A DNA stretch of 52,875 nt, taken from contig JBAZZJ010000004.1 of the NCBI GenBank assembly GCA_041658885.1, forward strand, positions 1 to 52,875, in the 5' to 3' direction. The notes under the pieces were generated by a model. It had not been told where the DNA came from, did no database searches, and was given only the letters and a program-made list of their open reading frames with translations. This stretch comes from VMGX01 sp041658885 (GTDB lineage: Bacteria; Patescibacteriota; Minisyncoccia; Phycocordibacterales; 21-14-all-36-13). The position numbers and the translations under genes were made by a program. Position 1 is the first letter of the stretch, and each line of letters opens with the position of its first letter. Of this stretch, positions 39,292-47,328 are shown one piece after another.

Positions 39292-40011
39292 ATGTTTTAT
39301 TTAATTTACGGAACAGATTTCAAAAAAGGAAGAGAAAAAGTGAAAAATCTCACCAGCTCTCTTCTTGTTAAAAAACCAAATTCAAACCTTTTTAGACTAG
39401 ATTCAGAAAACTTTGATGAGGCGGTTGTTGAGGAATCCTTGAAAGGGAGAGGGTTGTTTGAAAATAAGTACATTGTTTTTTTTGATAAAGTTTTTGAAAA
39501 TGAAAAAAATAGGAACTTTATTTTAGAGAAAATTAAAGAGATATCAAAGTCAGAAAATATTTTTGTTCTTTTAGAAGAAAAAATTGATAAAAAAACACTT
39601 ACAAAACTAGAAAAACATAGCCAAAGAACACAAGAATTTAACGAAACAGAACGAAAAATTGCAGAAAGAGCCAAACCTTTTTCTTTAACCGACGCACTGG
39701 GAAGAAGAGATAAAAAGAAAGCATGGGCGGAATATCAGAAAATTCTCAAGGAGGGGCTAGTACCAGAAGAAATACATGGAATATTATTTTGGCAAATAAA
39801 AACAATGATTTTATCCAGTTCATCAAAAACAAGCGCAGAAGCTGATTTAAACCCATTTGTTTTTAAGAAAGCAAAAGAATTTTCTAAAAATTATTCTGAA
39901 AAAGAATTGAATGAAATGTCTTCAAAATTAATTTCAATTTACCACGACATAAGAAGAGGAATCACAGAAGACCTTGGTTTAGAAATAGAAAAGTTTTTAC
40001 TTGAGATCTAA
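39292..40011 (+). CDS. holA: DNA polymerase III delta subunit-like protein
   Basis: This 239-aa protein has the HolA C-terminal signature: PFSLTDALGRRDKKKAWAEYQKILKEGLVPEEIHGILFWQIK, then the helical DLNPFVFKKAKEFSKNYSEKELNEM. The N-terminal part (FYLIYGTDFKKGREKVKNL) is shorter than in classical delta, which loads the sliding clamp. An 11-bp stem with T-run follows the stop (40014-40042). Confidence 0.8.
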   Translation: MFYLIYGTDFKKGREKVKNLTSSLLVKKPNSNLFRLDSENFDEAVVEESLKGRGLFENKYIVFFDKVFENEKNRNFILEKIKEISKSENIFVLLEEKIDKKTLTKLEKHSQRTQEFNETERKIAERAKPFSLTDALGRRDKKKAWAEYQKILKEGLVPEEIHGILFWQIKTMILSSSSKTSAEADLNPFVFKKAKEFSKNYSEKELNEMSSKLISIYHDIRRGITEDLGLEIEKFLLEI

Positions 40012-40013
40012 AT

Positions 40014-40042
40014 GAAAAAGCAATCAAAATTGCTTTTTCATC
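40014..40042 (+). terminator. Terminator after holA
   Basis: GAAAAAGCAAT and ATTGCTTTTTC form an 11-bp stem around CAAA, with the T-run inside the right arm. Confidence 0.7.
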
Positions 40043-40159
40043 CACAATATTTTTGTGTTTATAGTTTCAATGGAGATTTTAGATCCGTAATTGTTTTTTA
40101 AAAAATAATAACAAATTGAAAAAGATTTGTTTTTCTGTTATATTTTTATTTTGTTATAT

Positions 40160-40233
40160 CCGCCCGTAACTCAGTCTGGTAGAGTAGCTGCCTTTTAAGC
40201 AGACGGTCGTAGGTTCAAATCCTACCGGGCGGA
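40160..40233 (+). tRNA. tRNA-Lys (TTT)
   Basis: The 74-nt sequence folds as a tRNA. The acceptor is CCGCCCG with CGGGCGG, the D-stem is ACTC/GAGT, the anticodon loop is CTTTTAA (anticodon TTT), and the T-stem is GTAGG/CCTAC with TTCAAAT loop. The discriminator is A; CCA is not encoded. A copy of its T-arm in inverse orientation and a second copy of its 3' end follow within 190 nt. Confidence 0.95.
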
Positions 40234-40259
40234 CAAACTAAGGTCGCTTTATTATTTTA

Positions 40260-40949
40260 ATGAGAGCAAGTGAATTTATTCACTTGCGTGTAGGATTTGA
40301 AAGGAATTTCGTTATCGAGTCCGAGCTTAACGAGGACGAGATCGAAATTCACCTGCGCCCGTGGGGCGAAAATCCTATTTATCCCGTTAAACAAAGTTGT
40401 TTAACTGGGACCGGGCGGACTATTAAAATCAAAAAGCAAAAATCAAATATTAAAGATAAACGAGTTTGTTTAATACTTCATAATATAAGAAGCACTCATA
40501 ATGTTGGTTCTATTTTTAGAACGGCAGATGCGGTTGGCGTGTCAAAAATATTTTTAACAGGTTATACACCTGCACCGGTAGATAGATTTGGAAGGGAAGT
40601 TAAAGAAATTTCAAAAACAGCTCTTGGTGCTGAAAAAAATATTGAATGGGAAAAAGTAAAAAACATAGACACTTTAATTAAAAAATTAAAGAAAGAAAAG
40701 GTTTTAATAATAGGAGTTGAACAATCAAAAAAATCGATTGATTATAAAAAAGTGTCCACCAAAGATGGACCAGCCCTTGGTTGGAAAGGGAACTCGGTTT
40801 TTATTTTCGGTAACGAAGTAAACGGGCTCCCCAAATCAATTCTTAATAAATGTGACATTATTGCCGAAATACCAATGAAAGGGAAGAAGGAATCACTTAA
40901 TGTGTCAGTATCTGCGGGGGTGGTTTTGTTTAGAATTTTAAATATCTAA
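40260..40949 (+). CDS. SpoU/TrmH family RNA 2'-O-methyltransferase
   Basis: This 229-aa protein contains the SpoU core from about residue 68: VCLILHNIRSTHNVGSIFRTADAVGVSKIFLTGYTPAP, then VFIFGNEVNGLPKSIL and IPMKGKKESLNVSVSAGVVLFRI, the trefoil-knot SAM site. It methylates a ribose in tRNA or rRNA; the target is unknown. The first ~60 residues correspond to DNA made of palindromes and tRNA-Lys fragments. Since no other ATG precedes the core, translation probably uses this start and the N-terminus is a by-product of element insertion. A rare ATT near 40421 is the alternative. Confidence 0.85.
   Translation: MRASEFIHLRVGFERNFVIESELNEDEIEIHLRPWGENPIYPVKQSCLTGTGRTIKIKKQKSNIKDKRVCLILHNIRSTHNVGSIFRTADAVGVSKIFLTGYTPAPVDRFGREVKEISKTALGAEKNIEWEKVKNIDTLIKKLKKEKVLIIGVEQSKKSIDYKKVSTKDGPALGWKGNSVFIFGNEVNGLPKSILNKCDIIAEIPMKGKKESLNVSVSAGVVLFRILNI
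40267..40420. repeat. tRNA-derived palindrome cluster in the methylase N-terminus
   Basis: It contains CAAGTGAAT/ATTCACTTG (40267-40286), then GTAGGATTTGAA (40290-40301), an exact inverse of 12 nt of the tRNA-Lys T-arm. AAATCCTA (40370-40377) and CCGGGCGGAC (40411-40420) follow; they are adjacent in the tRNA 3' end but are split here by a 33-bp palindrome with TCCC-GTTAAAC/GTTTAAC-T-GGGA arms. Outer arms GAATTTCG/CGAAATTC lie between. Confidence 0.75.
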
Positions 40950-40960
40950 TCAACAAAGTT

Positions 40961-40993
40961 TTTTCACTGAGAGGCAAGGCCTCTCAGTGAAAA
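40961..40993. repeat. TTTTCACT-type palindrome, possible terminator
   Basis: TTTTCACTGAGAGG and CCTCTCAGTGAAAA are perfect 14-bp arms. It is related to the palindromes at 247-287 and 4867-4897. Confidence 0.75.
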
Positions 40994-41054
40994 GAGTTAA
41001 AAGACGGCCATAAACAAACTCTCTTAAACCATATAATTAAAAAAATGATTTTTC

Positions 41055-41083
41055 TTGACTTCTTATATCATTTGTGCTATCAT
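41055..41083 (+). promoter_or_regulatory. Sigma-70 promoter for the 156-aa gene
   Basis: TTGACT (41055-41060), 17 bp, TATCAT (41078-41083), with TG before the -10. It is one of the best promoters in the window. Confidence 0.8.
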
Positions 41084-41141
41084 ATAGACAGAAAATAGTT
41101 AGAAAAGACTATTTATTTCTTTCACAAAAAGCGGAGTAATA

Positions 41142-41612
41142 ATGAAAAAAGTAATTGCTTTTTTAAAATCTTTTTTTATGTCACCCAAAAAGGACATAGA
41201 AAAGATTGCTTTACAACTTCAGGCTCTTGGGGAACAAGTGAAATTTGTTGCCTCAATGCCAAATAAAGTTGAGGCGATTGTTAAACTATTTCAAGTGGTT
41301 TCACCCATTCAGGATTCTGGGGGTTTTAGTCAGACGCTTTCAGTTCTGCGGGCCAAAAATTATGGTCAGTTGAATGAAGTTCTTGAAACGCTTGAAATTC
41401 TACAAAAACATCTTCATAACGCGGGACGTTGTCAGTATGGAATGAACCGCACAAAAAGTGGAGAACAAGTCACTGCTGCTGATGTTTTTCTCGGGGATGT
41501 TTTTGGAATTTGGACTAAGTCGGCAAGTTACTGGCTTAGCAAACAAGAAGAATTAAAAAAAGAATTTCGTTCGGATATCTCAAGAGATCCAAACAATCCG
41601 GTAACAACCTAG
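41142..41612 (+). CDS. Hypothetical helical protein
   Basis: This 156-aa basic, mostly helical protein has no recognised family. Segments such as IEKIALQLQALGEQVKFVASMPNKVEAIVKLFQVV and QLNEVLETLEILQKHL look like a helical bundle. It has a strong promoter, a GGAG Shine-Dalgarno (41133-41136) and a structured 3' region ending in a terminator. It is monocistronic. The signals resemble those of the genes at 35847, 51537 and 51937. Confidence 0.65.
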   Translation: MKKVIAFLKSFFMSPKKDIEKIALQLQALGEQVKFVASMPNKVEAIVKLFQVVSPIQDSGGFSQTLSVLRAKNYGQLNEVLETLEILQKHLHNAGRCQYGMNRTKSGEQVTAADVFLGDVFGIWTKSASYWLSKQEELKKEFRSDISRDPNNPVTT

Positions 41613-41733
41613 TATTGTATAAACGATTACCAGGCCGGGACATTTGTTAAGTCCCACACCGACGGAATTTTAGAGAAGGTTAAAATCCTTCTCGCTGCAT
41701 AAAAATTAAACCCCGATTAAATCGGGGTTTTTA
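41613..41733 (+). terminator. Structured 3' region with terminator
   Basis: After the stop are GGGAC/GTCCC (41637-41655), GAGAAGG/CCTTCTC (41673-41693), and finally AAACCCCGAT/ATCGGGGTTTTT (41708-41732), the terminator. The two first stems could be a small RNA or a stabilising 3' UTR. Confidence 0.65.
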
Positions 41734-41735
41734 TT

Positions 41736-41798
41736 TAAAATTTCATTAGAAATTAGTAATTTGATATTAGAAATTACTAAAATCTGCTTTAGCAGATT
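41736..41798. repeat. Low-complexity repeat words
   Basis: TTTCATTAGAAATTAGTAATTTG and related words fill the gap before the next gene, as at 31735 and 39168. Confidence 0.5.
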
Positions 41799-42830
41799 TT
41801 AGTATGTTACCGTTCCAATAATTTTTCCAATTCCATCAGTAAGTTGGATTATCTCTCTTTTTGATTTCCATAATTCTGTATCGCGAGAGAGATAAATTCT
41901 CCACTCGGTTCCATAAAAACCCTCGTCATTTTTATGAGTATCAATACAAGAATTGTAATTCATTTTTTTTGTTACAAAATCTTGGCACTGCGACTGCATA
42001 TTTAGAGGAAGAGAACTTGTGTTTATATTACAGGTTTGTATTCTGTCTATAAAATCTAGACATTGGTCATTATAAGCATTTGGTCCGCTCAAGTATTTGT
42101 CTTCTATGTCTTCACTTGGGTCGGGGCAATTTCTTTTTAGAGACGGATAAAAACTTTGAAATTGTGAAAAATACCCCGTGCATATATTTGTTCTAAAAGA
42201 TGTTCCAATTGGTGACCTCCCCGTGTTAATAATTGCCTTATTTCCCGGAGAAAGAACAATCGTATTTTTTGTATTTGAACCACCCAATCTCGGTAACCAA
42301 GACGCATCTTCAATTTTTACAGAAATACCAGACATCAAACTTTTTAAAGTCCATCCGGTGATAATTACTTTATTTTTTGCTGTTTTTGATAACGAAATTT
42401 CCAGGTATTCTCTATCTGGGGTAATAGACATTGCTCCCGCACGAGAAATTGTTATTAAATCAGCATATTCAGATTTGTTTGTTTTTTCCTCCGCCTTTTC
42501 TAACTCCTCTTTAATTTGTGCGGTCTCCGTTCCTATATTTTTTAATTGCTCACTTATACTTTCCGTTCCCGTAGATGCATTACTTTTTGTTCCAGAAAAA
42601 AGACCTTCTCCATAAGTTGTTCCAAATCCAGTCCCGTTCGTAGTGCTTGTGCCACTTTTTGTATCAGGAAAAAGCCCAAATCCATAAGTGTCTCCAGAAT
42701 CTAGGGGGCTCGGTGGTTTTATAAATGGGTTTTTTGCTGATTCGCTATATGGTCCACCAGATAAAACCCACACTATTGCGAGTGCTAGTAGTATCACAAA
42801 AAACCAACTGAAATCTTTTAAGGCTTGCAT
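41799..42830 (-). CDS. Membrane-anchored lamin-tail-like domain protein
   Basis: This 343-aa protein has one N-terminal membrane helix (WFFVILLALAIVWVL), a Gly/Ser/Thr-rich segment containing a repeated GxxYGxGLFxxTKS motif (YGFGLFPDTKSGTST and YGEGLFSGTKSNAST), a coiled coil (QLKNIGTETAQIKEELEKAEEK), and a C-terminal beta domain. In that domain YLEISLSKTAKNKVIITGWTL and IVLSPGNKAIINTGRSP resemble the lamin-tail (LTD) fold. It is likely displayed outside the membrane. Cysteines are paired in the domain insert. Confidence 0.65.
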   Translation of the reverse strand: MQALKDFSWFFVILLALAIVWVLSGGPYSESAKNPFIKPPSPLDSGDTYGFGLFPDTKSGTSTTNGTGFGTTYGEGLFSGTKSNASTGTESISEQLKNIGTETAQIKEELEKAEEKTNKSEYADLITISRAGAMSITPDREYLEISLSKTAKNKVIITGWTLKSLMSGISVKIEDASWLPRLGGSNTKNTIVLSPGNKAIINTGRSPIGTSFRTNICTGYFSQFQSFYPSLKRNCPDPSEDIEDKYLSGPNAYNDQCLDFIDRIQTCNINTSSLPLNMQSQCQDFVTKKMNYNSCIDTHKNDEGFYGTEWRIYLSRDTELWKSKREIIQLTDGIGKIIGTVTY

Positions 42831-42835
42831 AATAT

Positions 42836-42951
42836 TATCTCAAAATTAAAATCTAATATCTAAAATCTGTAAACAAAAATTAAGAATAATGGCTTTATTA
42901 TATCAGATTTTATTGTTTTTTATGTTTGGGAATCTCATTAACAATTATGTA
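42836..42951. repeat. Low-complexity gap between murE and the lamin-tail-like gene
   Basis: TCTCAAAATTAAAATCTAATATCTAAAATCTG is a copy of the AAATCTAAAATCTAATATC word family. No gene is seen. Confidence 0.5.
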
Positions 42952-44238
42952 TTAAGAATTAGAAATTTGAAAATTGTGTAGCAATTTTCTGATTTCTTCT
43001 CTCACAACAGAAGCATCATCCCACGGGATTTTTGTATTGTTTGGTCCCATAATATATGGGTCCGTTCCTTTTCCGGTAATTAAAACTGCATCACCGGTTG
43101 TAGCAAGTTCAAGGGCTTTCTTTATAGCTTCTCTTCTGTCCATTATTATCTGACAATTTGAATCCCCAATTTCTTTTTTCATTACAGAAACAATTTCTAA
43201 TGGATTTTCATCATAAGGGTCCTCGTTTGTTAAAATTATTTGTGAACAATGTCTCTTTGCTATTTTAGCCATTTCTTTTCTTTTCCACTTATCTCTTCCC
43301 CCGCCAGTATTTCCAAGAACGCATATTTTTTTTGATGATTGAAATACCTCGTAAACTTTTTCAAGAGAGTCTGGAGTGTGAGCGTAATCAACTATCACCG
43401 TAAAATCTTGTCCCTCCTCTATTTTTTCTAGCCGGCCTCTTATTCCGGAAAATTTTTCAAGGGCGTATTTTATTATATTTGTGTGAATCTTCTGAGTTTT
43501 TACAAATTTTATAGCTGCGACAATATTATATAAATTAAATTCTCCAGAAAGTTTTGGTTCAATTTTTATATCATCAACGGTAATTTCCAAACCCTCCTTT
43601 TTTATTTTATAAGGCTCCACGTCTCTTTTTGAATAGGGATATTTTTCTTGGACATCTGCGTTTAAAAACTTATAACCCTCTTTGTCGTCGGTGTTTGAAA
43701 TTATTACCTTTCTTTTTTTGTTTGATTTTTCCAAGGATTTTATAACCTTTAATTTTGTTTGAAGATAATTTTCGTAAGAACCGTGGTATTCAATATGTTC
43801 TGGAGATAGATTCGTAAAAATTATAACGTCAAAATTTATAAATTTATGTCGGTACTGAGCTATCCCCTGTGAAGTAACTTCCAACAATACATAATTACAT
43901 TTTTCTTTAACAGCTCTTCTTAAAAATTTTTGTATGAAAAACCTCCCAGGCATTGTCATTTTATAATCGTTTTTTTCTGTATCGCTTCCAACCTTAAATC
44001 TAAGAGTTCCAGCCAACGCCGTCTTTAAACCAGCCTCTTCTAATATCGCGCTTATTATTTCTATCGTGCTCGTTTTTCCTTTTGTTCCTGTGACACCAAC
44101 AACAGTGATTTTGTTTGACGGGAATCTATATATTAATGCAGCAAAAAAAGAAAGAATGTAATGATAAATTGGTTGTAGAAAACTAAATAATTTTGTGGGA
44201 AGAATTTTTTTTATTTTATACAAAAAATTATCAAGCAT
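42952..44238 (-). CDS. murE: MurE-type UDP-MurNAc-tripeptide ligase
   Basis: This 428-aa Mur ligase adds the third amino acid to the peptidoglycan stem peptide. The ATP loop is GVTGTKGKTS (48-57), with the conserved LLEVTSQGI, TNLSPEHIEYHGSYENY and VDYAHTPDSL. The substrate-recognition site reads NEDPYDENP where diaminopimelate-adding enzymes have DNPR, so the third residue may not be diaminopimelate. The N-terminal UDP-binding domain is short. It ends 1 nt before ruvA in the same direction. Confidence 0.88.
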   Translation of the reverse strand: MLDNFLYKIKKILPTKLFSFLQPIYHYILSFFAALIYRFPSNKITVVGVTGTKGKTSTIEIISAILEEAGLKTALAGTLRFKVGSDTEKNDYKMTMPGRFFIQKFLRRAVKEKCNYVLLEVTSQGIAQYRHKFINFDVIIFTNLSPEHIEYHGSYENYLQTKLKVIKSLEKSNKKRKVIISNTDDKEGYKFLNADVQEKYPYSKRDVEPYKIKKEGLEITVDDIKIEPKLSGEFNLYNIVAAIKFVKTQKIHTNIIKYALEKFSGIRGRLEKIEEGQDFTVIVDYAHTPDSLEKVYEVFQSSKKICVLGNTGGGRDKWKRKEMAKIAKRHCSQIILTNEDPYDENPLEIVSVMKKEIGDSNCQIIMDRREAIKKALELATTGDAVLITGKGTDPYIMGPNNTKIPWDDASVVREEIRKLLHNFQISNS

Positions 44239-44239
44239 G

Positions 44240-44806
44240 TCATTTGTTTAGATTTTTTAAAGCAAACTTTATTTTTTGACTCGTACTCATATTTTTTTCG
44301 GTATTTTTTATTGATTCTCTTATGTCTTTCATAGAATATCCGAGTGATTTTAATGCTTCTACAACATCTAGGTCTTCTTTGTTTAGACCGGCAGTATCTC
44401 CACCATGTTTTTCTATTTTGTCTTTTAATTCAATAACTATTTTTTGGGCACTTTTTTGTCCTATTCCTGACACTTTTGTTAAATAAGATATATCACCAGA
44501 AGAAATAGCAGAGACCAAAGATTTGACACCGACGATTGTTAGTATATTCATAGCAGATTTTGGGCCTATACCAGAAACACCAATGAGAAGTTTAAAAAAA
44601 TCCAAATCTTCTATGTTTTTAAAACCGTAAATATCCAAAGCGTTTTCTTTTACCACCAAATGAGTCCAGAAAACTACGTTATCTCCTTCCTTTAAATCGG
44701 CTACTTCATCAAGGGTCGTGTGAACCTTATATCCAACCCCAGATACATCAACAATTGCGCACCCAGTTCCCTTGTAAGATAATTTTCCTTTTATTTGAGA
44801 AATCAT
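44240..44806 (-). CDS. ruvA: Holliday junction branch migration protein RuvA
   Basis: This 188-aa protein has the N-terminal OB fold (MISQIKGKLSYKGTGCAIVDVSGVGYKV), the two helix-hairpin-helix motifs (LIGVSGIGPKSAMNIL and LTKVSGIGQKSAQKIVIELKDKI), and the C-terminal RuvB-binding domain. It works with RuvB (31840) and RuvC (30640), from which it is separated by 11 kb. Confidence 0.95.
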   Translation of the reverse strand: MISQIKGKLSYKGTGCAIVDVSGVGYKVHTTLDEVADLKEGDNVVFWTHLVVKENALDIYGFKNIEDLDFFKLLIGVSGIGPKSAMNILTIVGVKSLVSAISSGDISYLTKVSGIGQKSAQKIVIELKDKIEKHGGDTAGLNKEDLDVVEALKSLGYSMKDIRESIKNTEKNMSTSQKIKFALKNLNK

Positions 44807-44956
44807 ACATAAACATTAAATCATAAAATCACTAAATCATGAAATCACATTGGGGAGATTAAACTTTCGTATTTTTTCTAAAATAAGCAAGAACTTGAAA
44901 TAATAGAAGCCTTCTGATAGTATTTGATAGTTAAAAATTAACCAGACAATACCAGC

Positions 44957-45217
44957 GTGCCAATAACATCATCAGCAAAAAAAGCATTAAGAAGCTCTCG
45001 AAGAAAGAGAGAATTTAATGTTGAAAGAAAAAACAAAATGAAATCAGCGGTTAAGGAATACAAAAAACTTCTTTCCGAAAAGAAAACAAAAGAAGCAGAA
45101 GCATTTTTACCGAGGGTTTATAAAGAGATAGACAAGGCCTCAAAGGTGGGGATTATAAAGAAAAATGCAGCCTCAAGAAAAAAATCTAGATTTGCAAAAA
45201 AACTTAATATTAAATAA
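44957..45217 (+). CDS. rpsT: 30S ribosomal protein S20
   Basis: This 86-aa basic helical protein is of typical S20 form (PITSSAKKALRSSRRKREFN, then SVGIIKKNAASRKKSRFAKK-like ending). Start is GTG. S20 binds 16S rRNA early in assembly. A perfect terminator follows the stop. Confidence 0.93.
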   Translation: MPITSSAKKALRSSRRKREFNVERKNKMKSAVKEYKKLLSEKKTKEAEAFLPRVYKEIDKASKVGIIKKNAASRKKSRFAKKLNIK

Positions 45218-45246
45218 AAAACCCGCACTTCGCGGGTTTTTTATTT
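45218..45246 (+). terminator. Terminator of rpsT
   Basis: AAAACCCGC and CGCGGGTTTT around ACTT, then TTATTTTT, an ideal intrinsic terminator. Confidence 0.9.
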
Positions 45247-45396
45247 TTCCTTACTAGTGCTGTATTGCTCTGCTTTGCTCGAACCTATTTTGAACAAGAA
45301 CCGGACTAATGCGCACGCTCCGCGTTTGGTGGTAGCTCTAAACTTCGTGCCTCCGACCGAGTTCGGTGGTAACTCATAAAGCGGAAAGAAATATTC

Positions 45397-45939
45397 TCAG
45401 CGCGTACTGTCGTTGGCTGTTTTTACTTTTTTCCATATCTCGAGTATAACCGTTGTGTAGTCTATAATTTTTTTGTGTTCCTCATTATCTACAATACGCA
45501 TACCTCCTCCTATACAACCATATCTAATATCGGTAAAATTTTCTATGCTGATTTTTTTACCATCCACAGTTTCAATAATAAAATAGCCATATTCATCATC
45601 TGGATTTTGGGGGTTATTACATTTGGCTATTTTTAATTCAATTTTTGTTACCCCTATGTTTTTCAGCTCACTTCCTAGAGTATCTGAAATTTTTACAAAA
45701 TTATGGCCAAGTTTTTGTAGCTTCTCATTCAATTCATCTTTGTTTTGAACAGTTAATAACATCGCTACTCTAGATTTTAGTATCATTTCAAATCCGTAAG
45801 ATAGCAGGATATAATGCGATCTTAGACGTGGCTCGTCCATACTATCGTTTTCCCGTAAGTAATCACGCACAAATTTAACAGGTTGCGCTCCCCAGTTCCA
45901 TATCTTGAATGCAATTTTTCTTTTTTCTTCAATATTCAT
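45397..45939 (-). CDS. HEPN-like or unknown protein, last gene of the surface operon
   Basis: This 180-aa protein has a helical core LRSHYILLSYGFEMILKSRVAMLL...LQKLGHNFVKISDTL that recalls HEPN-type bundles (a polar 'GHNF' after the second helix), followed by a beta-rich end. A HEPN assignment would suggest an RNase or nucleic-acid-related role, but it is weak. It is the distal gene of ten leftward genes with gaps of 18 bp or less. Confidence 0.45.
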   Translation of the reverse strand: MNIEEKRKIAFKIWNWGAQPVKFVRDYLRENDSMDEPRLRSHYILLSYGFEMILKSRVAMLLTVQNKDELNEKLQKLGHNFVKISDTLGSELKNIGVTKIELKIAKCNNPQNPDDEYGYFIIETVDGKKISIENFTDIRYGCIGGGMRIVDNEEHKKIIDYTTVILEIWKKVKTANDSTR

Positions 45940-45942
45940 TTT

Positions 45943-46164
45943 TTATTTTAATCCAAATCTCATTAAGCAATCATAATAATAGTTATTTATCATTTCTTGT
46001 CTTTTATTATCATTGGCCTCTGCTAGTATTCTCAAACCCATATGGGCTTCAGCTGAACACATTTCTTTTATTTTGGTTGGTCTATACTCAAACCAATAAA
46101 AAGCAAATCCTAAAATTATAAGCAGTATTAAAAGTATGTATTTATATTGTTTTAGTTTTTCCAT
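45943..46164 (-). CDS. Small membrane protein
   Basis: This 73-aa protein has one N-terminal membrane segment (YILLILLIILGFAFYWF) and a short polar domain with two cysteines. Unknown. It lies 3 nt before the next gene and 6 nt after the previous one, within the operon. Confidence 0.55.
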   Translation of the reverse strand: MEKLKQYKYILLILLIILGFAFYWFEYRPTKIKEMCSAEAHMGLRILAEANDNKRQEMINNYYYDCLMRFGLK

Positions 46165-46170
46165 ATTTTT

Positions 46171-46527
46171 TTAATTATTCCAAAGAGGATGACCAATGCC
46201 ACTGCTACTATCGAAACAATTCGGATTGCTAGGGTCCTGACCAATAACACAATCACCTTTGTAGTCTTTCCAACTCACGCTCATAATCATCCAAACAATC
46301 AAAGCAATGATGATGAATGGTATCAAACCCCAGAGTATCCCAAATTTCCCTAATACTGGCTTCTTGTATTCTGCCTCTATTTTTTCCTGTTGCATCTTTC
46401 TTTCGGATTTCTGTTTGTGGCGCAAGTCAATGTAACGAGCTTTATTTTCTTTGCTCATATTTTTCTCGCCAACCTCACTCATCTCTTTTTTTAGTGCAAC
46501 TATTTCAATTTCTTTGTTATTATTCAT
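46171..46527 (-). CDS. Single-pass membrane protein with charged cytoplasmic part
   Basis: This 118-aa protein has a coiled-coil-like charged N-terminal half (KKEMSEVGEKNMSKENKARYIDLRHKQK), one membrane helix (WGLIPFIIIALIVWMIM) and a short outside tail with two cysteines (KGDCVIGQDPSNPNCF). The ATG at 46527 is preferred, 4 nt after the preceding stop. Unknown function. Confidence 0.55.
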   Translation of the reverse strand: MNNNKEIEIVALKKEMSEVGEKNMSKENKARYIDLRHKQKSERKMQQEKIEAEYKKPVLGKFGILWGLIPFIIIALIVWMIMSVSWKDYKGDCVIGQDPSNPNCFDSSSGIGHPLWNN

Positions 46528-46531
46528 AATT

Positions 46532-46804
46532 TTATGGTAGTGTCTCACACGCAAGTCCATCACCATCTCGATCTAGGCCGTGTGGGTCGCCGGGACCTTG
46601 GGATTCAAAAAACGCCTGTGCCTCTGCATGTGTCGAGAAATCGGTGCAATCTTTATCAGCTTTACCAGTTGAAAGGTTGGTGCGCGTAGTTGAGTAATCA
46701 GTATCGCGCGTATCTGAATTGCTTGATTGATTTAAGAAGTAAGCACCCGAAGCGATAATGGCTCCGCCAGCAATTATTCCTATGATTTTTTGAATGTTAC
46801 TCAT
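46532..46804 (-). CDS. Excalibur calcium-binding domain protein
   Basis: This 90-aa protein has a membrane anchor (IGIIAGGAIIASGAYFL) and a C-terminal Excalibur domain (DCTDFSTHAEAQAFFES...DPHGLDRDGDGLACE), with the DxDxDGxxCE calcium loop and two conserved cysteines. The domain is found outside cells in Gram-positive surface proteins. Its operon neighbours also carry surface-protein domains. Confidence 0.85.
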   Translation of the reverse strand: MSNIQKIIGIIAGGAIIASGAYFLNQSSNSDTRDTDYSTTRTNLSTGKADKDCTDFSTHAEAQAFFESQGPGDPHGLDRDGDGLACETLP

Positions 46805-46806
46805 TG

Positions 46807-47328
46807 TTAGAAACTCGCCGATGTATACAGAGCGTTCAATTTCGCTATTGTCGCCCAGCCAGCCCGACCATAGCCAGTTGTTGAGGGACTGCCTTCACTC
46901 ACAATATTATACTTTGTCTGGAATTTTTTTACAGCAAGCTCGGTTAAGATACCATAACTGCCACTATAAATAGCTTCGGGATATACTCCTTCTTTATTTA
47001 GCACTTTTTGAAGATTTATCACATCAACCCCACGACTGCCTTTTTGCATTGGATTTTTCCATGCTCTTGAATCGCTCGTTGAAACGGATTTCCACGCACA
47101 ATCATAGCAATCTTTGTATTGGCCACTCGGCGGATACACAACACCACCGCTCGCTGGATAGGTTGGATAGGAACAAGGATGTCCCGCGTCGCCACACGAA
47201 TACGAACCACTGTCAGAAGGACAGGAGTGCCATCGATGACACCCAGAGCGATGAGCAGAAACATCCGTTGGGCCTAATGCAACAGAAATAAAAAATATTA
47301 TTACCAATATATAAATGCGATTTTTCAT
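46807..47328 (-). CDS. Secreted peptidoglycan-binding domain protein
   Basis: This 173-aa protein has a signal peptide (ILVIIFFISVALGPTDVSA), a Cys/His-rich module starting HRSGCHRWHSCPSDSGSYSCG, and a C-terminal PG_binding_1 domain (KGSRGVDVINLQKVLNKEGVYP...AVKKFQTKYNI). It should be anchored to the cell wall. Its start abuts the stop of the preceding gene. Confidence 0.82.
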   Translation of the reverse strand: MKNRIYILVIIFFISVALGPTDVSAHRSGCHRWHSCPSDSGSYSCGDAGHPCSYPTYPASGGVVYPPSGQYKDCYDCAWKSVSTSDSRAWKNPMQKGSRGVDVINLQKVLNKEGVYPEAIYSGSYGILTELAVKKFQTKYNIVSEGSPSTTGYGRAGWATIAKLNALYTSASF

